A stretch of 64,000 nucleotides of DNA from JACKAF01 sp041391485 (GCA_041391485.1 JAWKNY010000019.1:7050-71049), one strand, 5' to 3'; counted from the first letter of the stretch, positions 29,159 to 38,092 are shown. Notes: generated from the sequence alone by a model not told the origin. A program made the numbers and translations.

Positions 29159-30016
29159 GCTATGCCGGGCTCTGCTCCTCGCGCTCGTCGGAAGCTGTGG
29201 AATCGCTTTGGCTACAGGCTCGCCCGACGCCAATCTGGTCGGTTTGTACCACCTCGACGAAGCCACCGGCACGACCACCTATCGCGACAGCTCTTTCAGC
29301 GGCAATGACGGCACGTGCACCGCACCCGCCTGTCCCACCAACGTCGAAATGGGGAAATTTAATTCCGCGGCGGCGTTTGATGGAAATGACGAGATCATCA
29401 TTCCCGATGCAAACAATTTGGACAACACCGCTGCCCTCACCGTTCAACTTTGGTTTTTCCCACCACCCTCACCGGCGACCCTCGTGGTTTAGTCAGTAAG
29501 CGCATCGGCCAATCTAGTGGACAGGCCTACTCGATGTTTCTTTGGACGGGAAACGCCATCGGCGTGGACGTTGACAGACAAGTTACCGACAATCGTTTCA
29601 CCACCAGCACGACGGTTACCACAAACCGTTGGTACCATTTCGCACTAGTTTTCAATGGCAGTCTGACCGCCGCCAACCGGGTGAATATCTATTTCAATGG
29701 CGTGCTCGATGCAGGAAGTCCAAACAACGAAGGCAGCAGCAGCATCGGAAACTACGCGAGTGATGTCTATATTGGGGCTCTCAATCTTGCGTACGCTCAG
29801 GATTTCGTGGGGGTCATGGACGAGGTCGCTATTTACAATGCCGCGCTTCCGGCAGATGCCATTCGGGCTCAATATGAGCGCGGGAGTTGGCGTCACCACC
29901 AACAACGTGAATTGTGTGGAGGTAGCTTCTGCAATTTTGTAAATGCCTGGGTTCTGCCATCGCTTTCAGAATCTATTTACCCCAACTTCCGCATGCGCCG
30001 AGGTATCCAATGGTAA
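29127..30016 (+). CDS. Secreted LamG-domain protein, frameshifted
   Basis: Starts at the ATG at 29127, overlapping the delta-60 gene by 32 nt. It has a signal peptide (ALLLALVGSCGIALA) and then a LamG/concanavalin-like jelly roll beginning ANLVGLYHLDEATG. The frame breaks at LWFFP (29459-29461). The adjacent paralog has CCCC at the same place while this copy has CCC, so one C is missing. The domain continues from 29462 as TTLTGDPRGLVSKRIG. A second shift near 29880 is possible, since another frame ends cleanly at 29942. LamG domains usually bind sugars or proteins outside the cell. Confidence 0.8.
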
Positions 30017-30861
30017 ACGCTTGGCTAAGTTTTCTGGTTTCTTTCATGATGGTGTTTTCAATAAACGCGCTCGCTAGCGACAGCGCGCTTGATGCCGCGT
30101 TAGTAGCCCAATATCACCTTGATGAATTTGACGGTGCCACCAGCTTTCTCGATAGCTCTTTTAGCGGAAACAACGGCAGTTGTAGTGGAGGTACCTGCCC
30201 CGCCAGCGGCGAGATGGGAGTCTTTGGAAGTGCCCCCCGGTTTGATGGAACCGACGACTACATCATCGTCGCGGACAACAACAATTTGGATACCACGGCA
30301 ACTTTGAGTATTCAGATTTGGTTTTTCCCCACTACCGTCGATGGACAGCCAGACGGACTCGTGTCAAAGCGCACCACAGCTGGAAGCCAAGAAGCGTATT
30401 CTGTATTCCTGTACACCTCCAATCGGATCTATGTGGACATCGACGGCAGTAACAATCGTTTTTTTGCTTCAACCACGCTGTCCGCCAACCGGTGGTACCA
30501 CGTCGTAGTGACCTATGACGGCTCCCAAACCGCTGCGAACCGCGTTCGCGTTTATGTCAATGGTCGGGAGGATAGCGGCAGCCCCTTCAACGAAACGAGC
30601 ACGTCCATTCCCAATCGCTCCTCGGCGCTTCACATCGGGATGCTGAACGCCGCCTACGGCAATGGTTTCCATGGCCTCATGGACGAAGTTTCCATTTACA
30701 CGTCGGTACTGAGCCGGGCAGATATTGAAAACGCCTTCCGAGCGGGTGCCTGGCGCATCCACAACGAGTACCTCGCCCATGCCTTTTCGTTTTCTGATGG
30801 TTTAAGGCACCCCTCCGCGCATATTCTTTCGGGACTCTGGCGGCTTTTTCCGCGGGGTTAG
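30010..30861 (+). CDS. Secreted LamG-domain protein, paralog of the preceding gene
   Basis: 283 residues; the start overlaps the upstream stop by 7 nt. Signal peptide (LVSFMMVFSINALA), then the same jelly-roll fold: AQYHLDEFDGATSFLDSSFS, a Cys pair (CSGGTC), IQIWFFPTTVDGQPDGLVSK and the late GLMDEVSIYTSVLS. It is a tandem duplicate of the gene before it and serves as an internal reference for the frameshift there. The last 35 residues do not resemble the paralog and may be out of frame. It ends 4 nt into the convergent peptidase gene. Confidence 0.82.
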   Translation: MVNAWLSFLVSFMMVFSINALASDSALDAALVAQYHLDEFDGATSFLDSSFSGNNGSCSGGTCPASGEMGVFGSAPRFDGTDDYIIVADNNNLDTTATLSIQIWFFPTTVDGQPDGLVSKRTTAGSQEAYSVFLYTSNRIYVDIDGSNNRFFASTTLSANRWYHVVVTYDGSQTAANRVRVYVNGREDSGSPFNETSTSIPNRSSALHIGMLNAAYGNGFHGLMDEVSIYTSVLSRADIENAFRAGAWRIHNEYLAHAFSFSDGLRHPSAHILSGLWRLFPRG

Positions 30862-31622
30862 TTTCTGGGTTTGCCAGCGTGCTTCTGGGCGGCCGAGACA
30901 AAAGCAGACACCAAAGCACTCGGGCTCAACATGGAGGCATCACCGGGCTTCGCCCATTCCGGATGCCATTGCACCCCGACCACAAAGCGATCGGTCGTTC
31001 CCGACTCGATGGCTTCTACGATCCCCTCTTCGGATCGGGCGGCAACGCGCAATCCGCGGCCGAGATCCTTCACGGCCTGGTGGTGGACACTGACGACCTT
31101 ACCCGTCTCGGTTCCAAAGATGGAATGCAGGCGAGTCCCTGACTCCAACTGCACGGTATGCATCAATGCATCGTACAGCTCTTGATCGCGGTGCGGTCCC
31201 TTCGCGATTTCAAAGTGCTCCAGATCCTGGTAGAGCGTTCCACCCAGGTACACGTTGAGAATCTGGCAACCTCTACACACCCCCAGCACCGGGAGCCCGT
31301 GCTTCTCGGCGAGACGCAACAACTCCAACTCGTACGCATCTTGATACGGATCGCCGCTCCACTCCGGAACGATGGGCTCTTCCCCATATTGTTTGGGGCT
31401 AACGTCCGCCCCACCGGCGAGCACAATCCCATCCAAACGGGGCACCAAAGTTTCCAGTCCCGTCAACTCAACTGGGTGCACAACTCCCACTACGTCAGCT
31501 CCCGCTTTGATAAGAAACTCGCCCAGTTGTTGTTCAAAATAGGAGAGTCGTTTATTTTTGAAGAGACGGCGATGCGGTTCGGGGTGAAAGAAGTTCGCGG
31601 ATATTCCGATCAAAGGTCGCAT
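30858..31622 (-). CDS. Class I glutamine amidotransferase-like hydrolase (peptidase C26, PuuD type)
   Basis: 254 residues. The nucleophile is in LGVCRGCQILNVYLGG, with VSVHHQAVKDLG in the middle and the His/Glu pair in GVQWHPEW. This is the gamma-glutamyl-GABA hydrolase pattern. Such enzymes cleave gamma-glutamyl amide bonds in polyamine or related catabolism. No other putrescine genes are nearby, so the substrate stays open. Confidence 0.9.
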   Translation of the reverse strand: MRPLIGISANFFHPEPHRRLFKNKRLSYFEQQLGEFLIKAGADVVGVVHPVELTGLETLVPRLDGIVLAGGADVSPKQYGEEPIVPEWSGDPYQDAYELELLRLAEKHGLPVLGVCRGCQILNVYLGGTLYQDLEHFEIAKGPHRDQELYDALMHTVQLESGTRLHSIFGTETGKVVSVHHQAVKDLGRGLRVAARSEEGIVEAIESGTTDRFVVGVQWHPEWAKPGDASMLSPSALVSAFVSAAQKHAGKPRN

Positions 31623-31690
31623 GTCGGATTCATACTGACCACTCCGGACCCAGGCTACTTAATTTTTCCGTAGGCCATATTTTTCCGCCG

Positions 31691-31729
31691 TGTCAATTGA
31701 TTGACATTCCATGTGGACGTCGATAGACT
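31691..31729 (+). promoter_or_regulatory. Sigma-70-type promoter with overlapping inverted repeat
   Basis: TTGACA (31701-31706), a 17-nt spacer and TAGACT (31724-31729) make a good promoter for the sigma-54 activator gene. A perfect inverted repeat TGTCAAT-TG-ATTGACA (31691-31706) covers the -35 box and is a likely operator, for autoregulation or another factor. Confidence 0.65.
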
Positions 31730-31798
31730 AAAGTTAAGCATCTCTTTAAACTAATTCCCTAACAACGAATAGCTAACGAGCCACAGTCACAGGATACT

Positions 31799-33160
31799 AT
31801 GATCCCCCGTTTGTTGCTTTTTGAACCCGACGCGTCAAGGAGTGAGGCCTTCCGCAAGGAGCTGGAAGAACTTCACGTTTGGATCGCAGCGGTAGAAAAC
31901 ACGGAGTCCGGCTTCGAGCTACTCAAAAAACAGTTTTTTCACCTTTGTGTTTGGTCCTGCGACACGGAAGAGGACTTGGCGGGGCTAAGCCGCATCCGCC
32001 AGCTGCGCCCCGAGACAGCCGTCATTGCGATGAGTGAGAAGGCCGACTCCGATCACGTGGTCGACTGCATCCGCCATGGAGCGTCCAATTTTTGGGGACG
32101 CGAAGACTCCATCCAAGGTTTGATCGAAGCCGTTCGCAAAACCATGGATCGCACGGTGGCCGATGCCCCCATCGAGACCGAAGAATTCGAATACCCCGAG
32201 CTGGCCGGACGTCACCCCAGCATCAAAAAGATTTTCAAAGTCATTCACCAGATCAAAGACAGTGATTCGACGGTCCTTATCACCGGCGAAAGCGGAACCG
32301 GTAAGGAACTCGTGGCGCGCGCCGTGCACGCGCTTAGCCAGCGGACCCGTCAGCCTTTTGTAGCCGTCAACTGCAGTGCGATTCCCGCAAACTTGCTGGA
32401 AAGCGAGCTTTTTGGACACGTGAAAGGGGCGTTCACAGGGGCTACTCAAAATCGGCCCGGCCGGTTTAGCCTGGCTGGCACCGGCACGCTCTTTCTCGAC
32501 GAAATCGGAGAGCTCCCGGTGGATCTGCAGGCCAAGATCCTACGGGCTCTGCAGCACAAGGTATTTGAACCCGTCGGAAGCGCCCAAAGTTTAACGCTGA
32601 ATGCGCGCATCATCGCGGCCACCAACCAAAACCTGGACACGGCGGTCGCCGAGAAGCGCTTCAGAGAAGATCTTTTCTATAGGCTGAATGTGATTCCGGT
32701 ATTCATGCCGCCCCTGCGAGCGCGAAAATCGGACGTTCCGCTCCTGGTGGGAAGATTTCTCGAACGATTCAACAAGCTAAACCGTAAGCACTTTTCGGGA
32801 ATTTCAGAAGAGGCCATGCACTGTCTGATGCAATACCATTGGCCCGGAAACATTAGAGAGCTTGAGAACCTTATCGAGCGAGTCGTGGTGCTAAAGGAAG
32901 GGAACGGACTGATTGAACTCAAGGACTTTCCGGTCGGCTACTTCAGAAACGTCCGTTTGGAACGCTTTGTCGCAAACGTTGCGTTCCCCGAGGAAGGTCT
33001 CAATTTCAACGACGCCGTCAATGAATTTGAAAATGAGCTGATCCTACAGGCACTGCGTTCTACTCAAGGAAACAAAAACAAAGCAGCTTCCCTTCTGAAA
33101 CTAAACCGCACAACACTGGTAGAAAAGCTTAAGCGCAAGGGGCTTAGGATAGTCTCGTAG
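31799..33160 (+). CDS. NtrC-family sigma-54 activator with a degenerate receiver domain
   Basis: 453 residues. Residues 1-120 have the receiver fold, but Ser53 (VWSCD) stands where the phosphorylated Asp should be and the conserved Lys is also lost (NFWGRED). The AAA+ domain is complete: GESGTGKELVARAVH (Walker A), ELFGHVKGAFTGAT (the sigma-54 contact loop) and GTLFLDEIGELP (Walker B). A Fis-type helix-turn-helix (NKNKAASLLKLNRTTLVEKL) ends the protein. It can activate sigma-54 promoters but is probably not controlled by ordinary phosphorylation. Confidence 0.93.
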   Translation: MIPRLLLFEPDASRSEAFRKELEELHVWIAAVENTESGFELLKKQFFHLCVWSCDTEEDLAGLSRIRQLRPETAVIAMSEKADSDHVVDCIRHGASNFWGREDSIQGLIEAVRKTMDRTVADAPIETEEFEYPELAGRHPSIKKIFKVIHQIKDSDSTVLITGESGTGKELVARAVHALSQRTRQPFVAVNCSAIPANLLESELFGHVKGAFTGATQNRPGRFSLAGTGTLFLDEIGELPVDLQAKILRALQHKVFEPVGSAQSLTLNARIIAATNQNLDTAVAEKRFREDLFYRLNVIPVFMPPLRARKSDVPLLVGRFLERFNKLNRKHFSGISEEAMHCLMQYHWPGNIRELENLIERVVVLKEGNGLIELKDFPVGYFRNVRLERFVANVAFPEEGLNFNDAVNEFENELILQALRSTQGNKNKAASLLKLNRTTLVEKLKRKGLRIVS

Positions 33161-33161
33161 C

Positions 33162-33962
33162 CTACTCGGTGTTTCCCGTCTTCTTCTCTTTCTCTTTTTC
33201 TTTGGCTGCTTTCTCACCGTCATCTACGAACTGATTGATGAAGTACTTGAGGATGTTGCTCCGCTGGGCGCCGCCGATAAGAGACTTCGTGTCTTCGTAC
33301 AGGGTAGGATCGTTCACGAGCGCCCCCACCGTGCCATCGCCTTTGTCGATCTTTTTCAGGATACTCTCCAGATGCGCGAGCGACTTTGCGAGCGAATTGC
33401 CACCCCGCTGAATCTTAAGTTCTGCGGTGATCGCGTTTAAATTGTTGGAAAGGCGGGTCAGGCTCTTTAACAGCTTCTCGACATCTCCACCCTCGCGGAA
33501 CTGGCGTTCAATACTCCCGACAAGATCTCCACCCTTACTGAACAAATCTGACTCGGTTTCCGTTTCGATCTCGTCCCCATCCTTTAGCATCGGGGAATCC
33601 GCCGTTCCAATGCTCAGCTCGATGTATTTGTCCCCCAGCACACCCTGCGTAGCAATCTTAGCCGTCGAATCCTGACGGATGCGGTCTTGAACAGATTTCA
33701 AAACTGAAAAACGGACAACGAGTTCCTTGGAGCCGTCCATTTTTACCTCAATCGACTCCACGACACCCACGCGCAAACCGGAAAGAGAGACTTCGGAACC
33801 GTAATGCAGCCCCTTTACGTTGGGGAAATGGGCGACCAGCTCGTAGTCGGAAGCAAACACACCACTGCCGCCTCCTACATTGAATAGGATAAACAAAAAT
33901 CCCACAAAGCCCAGCGTCACAAAGATGCCAAGGACTACGTTATTTGCGATCTTGCGATCCAT
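33162..33962 (-). CDS. mlaD: MlaD-type lipid-transport substrate-binding protein
   Basis: 266 residues. One N-terminal membrane anchor (VVLGIFVTLGFVGFLFILF) is followed by an MCE/MlaD domain with VKGLHYGSEVSLSGLRVGVV and GVLGDKYIELSIG. A helical C-terminal tail ends in a charged KEKEKEKK segment. In the Mla system it forms the periplasmic hexamer that carries phospholipid between the membranes. mlaF lies directly upstream, with the mlaF stop abutting this start. Confidence 0.92.
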   Translation of the reverse strand: MDRKIANNVVLGIFVTLGFVGFLFILFNVGGGSGVFASDYELVAHFPNVKGLHYGSEVSLSGLRVGVVESIEVKMDGSKELVVRFSVLKSVQDRIRQDSTAKIATQGVLGDKYIELSIGTADSPMLKDGDEIETETESDLFSKGGDLVGSIERQFREGGDVEKLLKSLTRLSNNLNAITAELKIQRGGNSLAKSLAHLESILKKIDKGDGTVGALVNDPTLYEDTKSLIGGAQRSNILKYFINQFVDDGEKAAKEKEKEKKTGNTE

Positions 33963-34706
33963 CTAATCTGTTTCTCCGTCAATAAAGCCGCGTACCGCCG
34001 GATCCGTTGACTTCTTAATCTTATCCACCGTATCCATCGCGATGATCTTCCCCTCTTTCAGGAAAGCAATTCGATCGCTCACGGCAAATAGACTCGTCAT
34101 ATCGTGAGTCACCAGAACCGATGTCGCTCCTTTATCTTGCAACATAAGAATAATCTTCAAAATCTGTCTCGTATTGTACGGATCCAGCCCGGTCGTCGGC
34201 TCATCATAAAGAATGACCTCAGGATCCATAATAATACTTCGTGCCACTCCCACGCGCTTTTGCATCCCACCGCTGAGATCTGCGGGCAAAAGGTACTCAC
34301 TCCCTTCGAGCCCTACCATCGACAAGGTCTGCATGACTTTGTCGTGTATTTCCTTCTCGCTCATCTCCGTGTGTGCCCTGAGCGGGTAAGCAAGGTTCTC
34401 TTTGACTGACAAACTATCAAACAAAGCTCCATGCTGAAAAGCGTAAGCGATACGATTGCGTACCCGGACCAAATTGTCTTCATCAAGAGGTACCACATCT
34501 TCGCCATGAAAAAGTATTTGACCTTTATCCGGTTTCTCGAGTCCAATCATGGATCTCAACAAAACACTTTTTCCCGATCCACTTCCACCCATTAAGGTCA
34601 AAATTTCGCCCTTGCGTATGCTAAGGTTCACGCCTTTGTGAACCACCTTGTCTCCGAACTTCTTGTAGAAGTTTTTGACCTTGATGATTTCTTCCACCTC
34701 AGTCAT
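33963..34706 (-). CDS. mlaF: Mla-type ABC transporter ATP-binding protein
   Basis: 247 residues. Walker A GGSGSGKSVLL, signature LSGGMQKRVGVARSI, Walker B VILYDEPTTGLDP and the H-loop VTHD are all intact. The GGMQKRV form of the signature is characteristic of MlaF/MkL proteins. It powers lipid movement through MlaE. Its ATG overlaps the mlaE stop (TGATG). Confidence 0.95.
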   Translation of the reverse strand: MTEVEEIIKVKNFYKKFGDKVVHKGVNLSIRKGEILTLMGGSGSGKSVLLRSMIGLEKPDKGQILFHGEDVVPLDEDNLVRVRNRIAYAFQHGALFDSLSVKENLAYPLRAHTEMSEKEIHDKVMQTLSMVGLEGSEYLLPADLSGGMQKRVGVARSIIMDPEVILYDEPTTGLDPYNTRQILKIILMLQDKGATSVLVTHDMTSLFAVSDRIAFLKEGKIIAMDTVDKIKKSTDPAVRGFIDGETD

Positions 34707-35513
34707 CAGGTCACTTCCATCAGCAAAAAGAGCTTTGTAAGAACAAAATCAAAAATCGTAATCAAAATCGAAGAGGTCACCACGGCGTGAGTTGTCGACT
34801 GACCCACCCTTGTGTTCCTCCCTTGGTCTGCAGACCGTAGTAACAGGAGGTAACCCCTATGATCACCGCAAAAACCAAGGTCTTTGCCACACCCACTAGA
34901 GGTCATTCGGAGCCATGACCATGATCGCCTGATGAAAGTAATAGTCCGAATTCAAATTCAGCTCGAACTGCGACAACACCATACCGCCCATAATGCCAAT
35001 AAGATCCGCCATCACCGTCAAGAGCGGGCACATCAGCAAGAGAGCCAGCAGTCTGGGAATGACCAGACGCTTGAGAGGATCCGTCCCCAAAGCGCGGATC
35101 GCATCAATCTGCTGCGTAACGCTCATCGATCCAACTCGGCAGCGATACCCGATCCCACGCGGCCGGCCAGCATCAAGCAGGTCATTACCGGCCCCAGCTC
35201 GCGCATAATGGACAAACCCACCACACGGGGAACGTAAATCTTTCCGCCAAACCGTTCGAGTCCATAACCAAACTGAATCGACATTACGAATCCGATGGAA
35301 AGGGCCGTAATGAACACAATCGAAAAACTCTTTACCCCGATGGCAGCACTGCTCGATGAAAAGGCCAAAATGGAATGGCGGGCGGAACAGCACCCGACAA
35401 GAGGCGTAGAAGAGGTTTGCCGCCCCTCCCAGAAAATCCAAGCCACGAAAAAACGAGTCCAAAGATCTCGTCTTTGTCAGGACTAGGAAATCAATTGCCT
35501 TCTCTTTTGGCAT
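34706..35513 (-). pseudogene. mlaE: MlaE-type permease with four apparent single-base frameshifts
   Basis: Joining frames gives about 270 residues, the family length: FFRGLDFLGGAANLFYASCR, then IGVKSFSIVFITALSIGFVM, IMRELGPVMTCLMLAGRVG, SMSVTQQIDAIRALGTDPLK and a C-terminus ending LTKLFLLMEVT. Breaks lie near 35338-35352, 35131 (GGG read as GG), 34899 (CC read as C) and 34807 (GGGG read as GGG). Every break I can resolve is one missing base in a G or C run, and conserved residues on both sides are intact. Sequencing error is therefore the first explanation. With mlaD and mlaF it would form the inner-membrane lipid transporter. Confidence 0.85.
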
Positions 35514-36027
35514 ACCTAAAGCTCATTACCAACTGTTTAAACTCTGCTACGTCACCTGCAGAGATCTGTTTTTTGTTCAGCAGTGTGAAGTCAAAGATGC
35601 AGCCACCTTTGGAAATCACAAAAATCTCGAAACGGATCGGATCCTGACCGGCCTCACCGCGCACCGAAGAGTACAAACCCTGCGCCCCATTCACTTCCAG
35701 ATACGTCTGGCGAATGAAAACGACGTTGCGCACTCCGATGAGCAGGTGGCGAGTGAGTACCTGTAGATCGGCATCTGCATGCCGGTTGCAGGAACTGCTC
35801 ACCGCGACCAAAGAACCTGACTTGAGCTTAAAAGCCCTGTCTCCGTTCCCCTTATCCGTAGACTCCCAACGCTTGGGGGGGCTGATATGGTAGCCTTCCG
35901 CGTGTCGAACAGATCGTTCGCCACCAAAGCAACCAGCGAACAACAGCAGCAAAGCTACTGGGATTCGTTTCCGCCAAGTTCTAGGCTGCGCTATTTCAAT
36001 GCTGCATCGCATAGGAATCTCATTCAC
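35491..36027 (-). CDS. Lipoprotein of unknown function, first gene of the mla cluster
   Basis: 178 residues (or 173 from the ATG at 36012). The N-terminus carries a lipoprotein signal VALLLLFAGC after a basic stretch (RTWRKR). The mature domain looks like a small alpha/beta fold, with SPPKRWES near its start and FDFTLLNKKQ near its end. It overlaps the mlaE start by 23 nt, so it is translated with the transporter. A role as a periplasmic Mla accessory is plausible from position only. Confidence 0.75.
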   Translation of the reverse strand: MNEIPMRCSIEIAQPRTWRKRIPVALLLLFAGCFGGERSVRHAEGYHISPPKRWESTDKGNGDRAFKLKSGSLVAVSSSCNRHADADLQVLTRHLLIGVRNVVFIRQTYLEVNGAQGLYSSVRGEAGQDPIRFEIFVISKGGCIFDFTLLNKKQISAGDVAEFKQLVMSFRYAKREGN

Positions 36028-36083
36028 TTATCGGAATCCGAGTTGAAAGAATCGACGCAAATTAGTCAAGTATTTCCCATTAG

Positions 36084-37676
36084 TTACAATTTTTTTTGGC
36101 GCGTCTGGTTATAAACCCCTCCCGAAGCCGCTCCCAGAGGGGCTTTGCGACAGAGGAAAAGGTTGTACCGGGGGGTCCTCCGGAGCCACCCGTTGAAGTC
36201 AAATGGGTAAAGCCAAGGCGGGACCGTCGCGTGCTCCAGCTCACACTGCACACCGGGGGCCTGAAAGGCTTCTGGCAAAACGTCCTCCCGCCAAAAAAGA
36301 TAAGCGCTTTTCTCTTTATCCACGGCTTCTAGAAACTCCTCCGGCCGATCAAAGTGCACAAAGTGAAGTCCTTCAAACCAAAAAAACTTATGACGGCTCA
36401 CCGGCCCATAAGGATGGCTATCCTTATAATAGAGAGTGACTTCCTCTCCGACTTTGCGGGCGACATGCGAATAAAAATCGCTCTTCACATCGGCCGGCTT
36501 TAGAAGACTGGCCAGAAGCAGGAGCCCGTTGAGGGCGAAGAGCACTTGAAGGCCGAGTTTCCCGGCCCGTCCCACCGATCGCTCGAGCGAATCGACCAAA
36601 AGCCCCACCTGCATGAGTGCCGGAACGAGTATGGGGATGAGAAAGCGCGCCTCTTTGTGGCCGATGGCCGAGTGAACCAAGAAAAAGGGAACAGACATCC
36701 AAGTTAACAGGTGAAACGGAAATCGGAACCAAGCCCAAAAGGTGCCCAGCATCAGCACCCAACTTAGAGGAGGACCCGCCTTCACCGCCAAGAGCTTGGG
36801 GTACGCCCACCAAGGAGAGGTGCCAAATTCGGCGACCTTCCCCACCCACAGGTTCTGGTAAAAATACTCCCATGCCGAAACACCCCAATAGCCGTAGCCC
36901 CACCTATCGACGACAATGCCAATGAGAAGGGTGAGGATCACTCCCGGAAAGATGAGAAACACACGGGGGTTTCGTTGCAGGATGAGGAAGTACGCCACCG
37001 CTCCGGCCACTGCCACCGCCGCTTGAAAGCGAAACTGAAACGCAAAGCCCCAAAACAGTCCCGCCCACAGGAAACCGCGTATTTGATTTTCGGTTGGCGA
37101 CCGCAGACAAGCGGAGATTCCAAACAGCAGAAAAGCGGAACTCCAGGTTTCCGAAGAAGTGCGCACGGCGAGATACGGCACACACCAGAAGAAGAATACC
37201 GCCAGAACGGTAGCGCGCCACACCTCGGATCGTTGGAACCAGGGACGGCTCTTCTGCGCGAAGCAAGCGATGGCAGCCAAGGAAAGGACTCCAGAAAGCA
37301 AACGGTAAACAAATGCCCACTGAGGCGGCTCGTTTAAACCCATCCCCTGAAGCACTCGAGTCACCGCGTACAAGAGGGAAGGCTGCAACCAGGATCGCAT
37401 CCCGTGGTGGTACTCCCACGCCATGTTGGGAACGTCGGCAGATCCCAATTTGAGAGCTACGTATTCCAGGATTTGAAAATGTTCATCCGGGTGGTGGTAA
37501 CCGACGGAGAAAACCGCTGCGAGAAAATACACCACTGCCGCGACGGTAGCGGTTTTCTTTAAATACTGACGATCGGAAACGCTAAGAACTTGGCCCAACA
37601 CGCGGGCATAATCCCAAGTGGATCCTCGCCTGGCAAGTCGCCCGGAATTGTCCCCGCGCACGCCAAATTGTGTCAC
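36084..37676 (-). CDS. Integral membrane glycosyltransferase, GT22-like (ALG9/PIG-B type)
   Basis: 530 residues with about ten membrane helices. Just after the first helix is HHPDEHFQILEYVALKLG, the HPDE loop motif of GT22 mannosyltransferases, then AWEYHHGMRSWLQPSLLY. SHKEARFL-like chemistry appears as IGHKEARFLIPILVPA. Such enzymes use polyprenyl-phosphate sugars as donors. The start at 37676 is not fixed; the first 40 residues are not obviously conserved. Its acceptor is unknown. Confidence 0.85.
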   Translation of the reverse strand: MTQFGVRGDNSGRLARRGSTWDYARVLGQVLSVSDRQYLKKTATVAAVVYFLAAVFSVGYHHPDEHFQILEYVALKLGSADVPNMAWEYHHGMRSWLQPSLLYAVTRVLQGMGLNEPPQWAFVYRLLSGVLSLAAIACFAQKSRPWFQRSEVWRATVLAVFFFWCVPYLAVRTSSETWSSAFLLFGISACLRSPTENQIRGFLWAGLFWGFAFQFRFQAAVAVAGAVAYFLILQRNPRVFLIFPGVILTLLIGIVVDRWGYGYWGVSAWEYFYQNLWVGKVAEFGTSPWWAYPKLLAVKAGPPLSWVLMLGTFWAWFRFPFHLLTWMSVPFFLVHSAIGHKEARFLIPILVPALMQVGLLVDSLERSVGRAGKLGLQVLFALNGLLLLASLLKPADVKSDFYSHVARKVGEEVTLYYKDSHPYGPVSRHKFFWFEGLHFVHFDRPEEFLEAVDKEKSAYLFWREDVLPEAFQAPGVQCELEHATVPPWLYPFDFNGWLRRTPRYNLFLCRKAPLGAASGGVYNQTRQKKL

Positions 37677-37730
37677 TAGCGCGCCAGAGCCTCCATCTTA
37701 ACTACCTAGAAATACTCATATTATCCCCGC

Positions 37731-38082
37731 GCCCGTAGACTCTGGGTGCGCAGCCCGGTGGTTTGGACGCTGGCACGTCCTTGCATACACATAGAGTACG
37801 GCCCGCACGGCGGGCGCAGAGTTTATCCGGAAGGGCGACTTCCGGATCGAGGGTCGAAAGAAATGGGGGAAGCCGGTACGGAGTAGACCGGCGACACGAG
37901 GCATTTCCTGGCTCCTTTGGGAGTTCGGGAAAAACGAACTGCTCGTAGGGCAGCAGTTGGGGGCAGGCGGAAGCTTGCTTCTGTTAAAACCACTACTCCT
38001 CTCTCACACCCGTTGTTTTCGAAAGAAAACGACGGAAATAGGCAGGCTCCACGTTTGCTTCGCAACTTTCAAACGTGGGGCC
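37731..38082 (+). ncRNA. Candidate structured non-coding RNA or long 5' leader, class unknown
   Basis: The 429-nt gap between two divergent genes holds no credible ORF but a dense run of hairpins. These are 37742-37758, 37765-37780 (GGACG/CGTCC), 37801-37815 (GCCCGC/GCGGGC), 37826-37846 (TCCGGAAG/CTTCCGGA), 37872-37892 (GCCGGT/ACCGGC), 37922-37940 and 37938-37957. The last two are 38010-38035 (11 bp closed by a GAAA tetraloop) and 38045-38082 (13 bp). TATTAT at 37719-37724 could be a -10 box. No T run follows the last hairpin. RNase P, tmRNA and SRP consensus cores are not seen. The strand is chosen by the -10 box and by the kinase downstream. Confidence 0.5.
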
Positions 38083-38086
38083 TTCC

Positions 38087-38092
38087 TATAAT
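38087..38092 (+). promoter_or_regulatory. Possible -10 box of the kinase gene
   Basis: TATAAT lies just after the 13-bp hairpin and 13 nt before the kinase ATG. There is no good -35 box at the right distance, because that position falls in the hairpin. The transcript would start at about 38099. Confidence 0.35.

Noticed and set aside
33160..33162. Missing terminator between the converging sigma-54 activator and mlaD genes
   Set aside because: The stop codons are 1 nt apart, so any terminator would lie inside coding sequence; I see no convincing hairpin and T run there.
37731..38082. RNase P RNA, tmRNA or SRP RNA
   Set aside because: The consensus cores (GAGGAAAGUCC for RNase P, a tRNA-like CCA end for tmRNA, the SRP loop) are not found on either strand.
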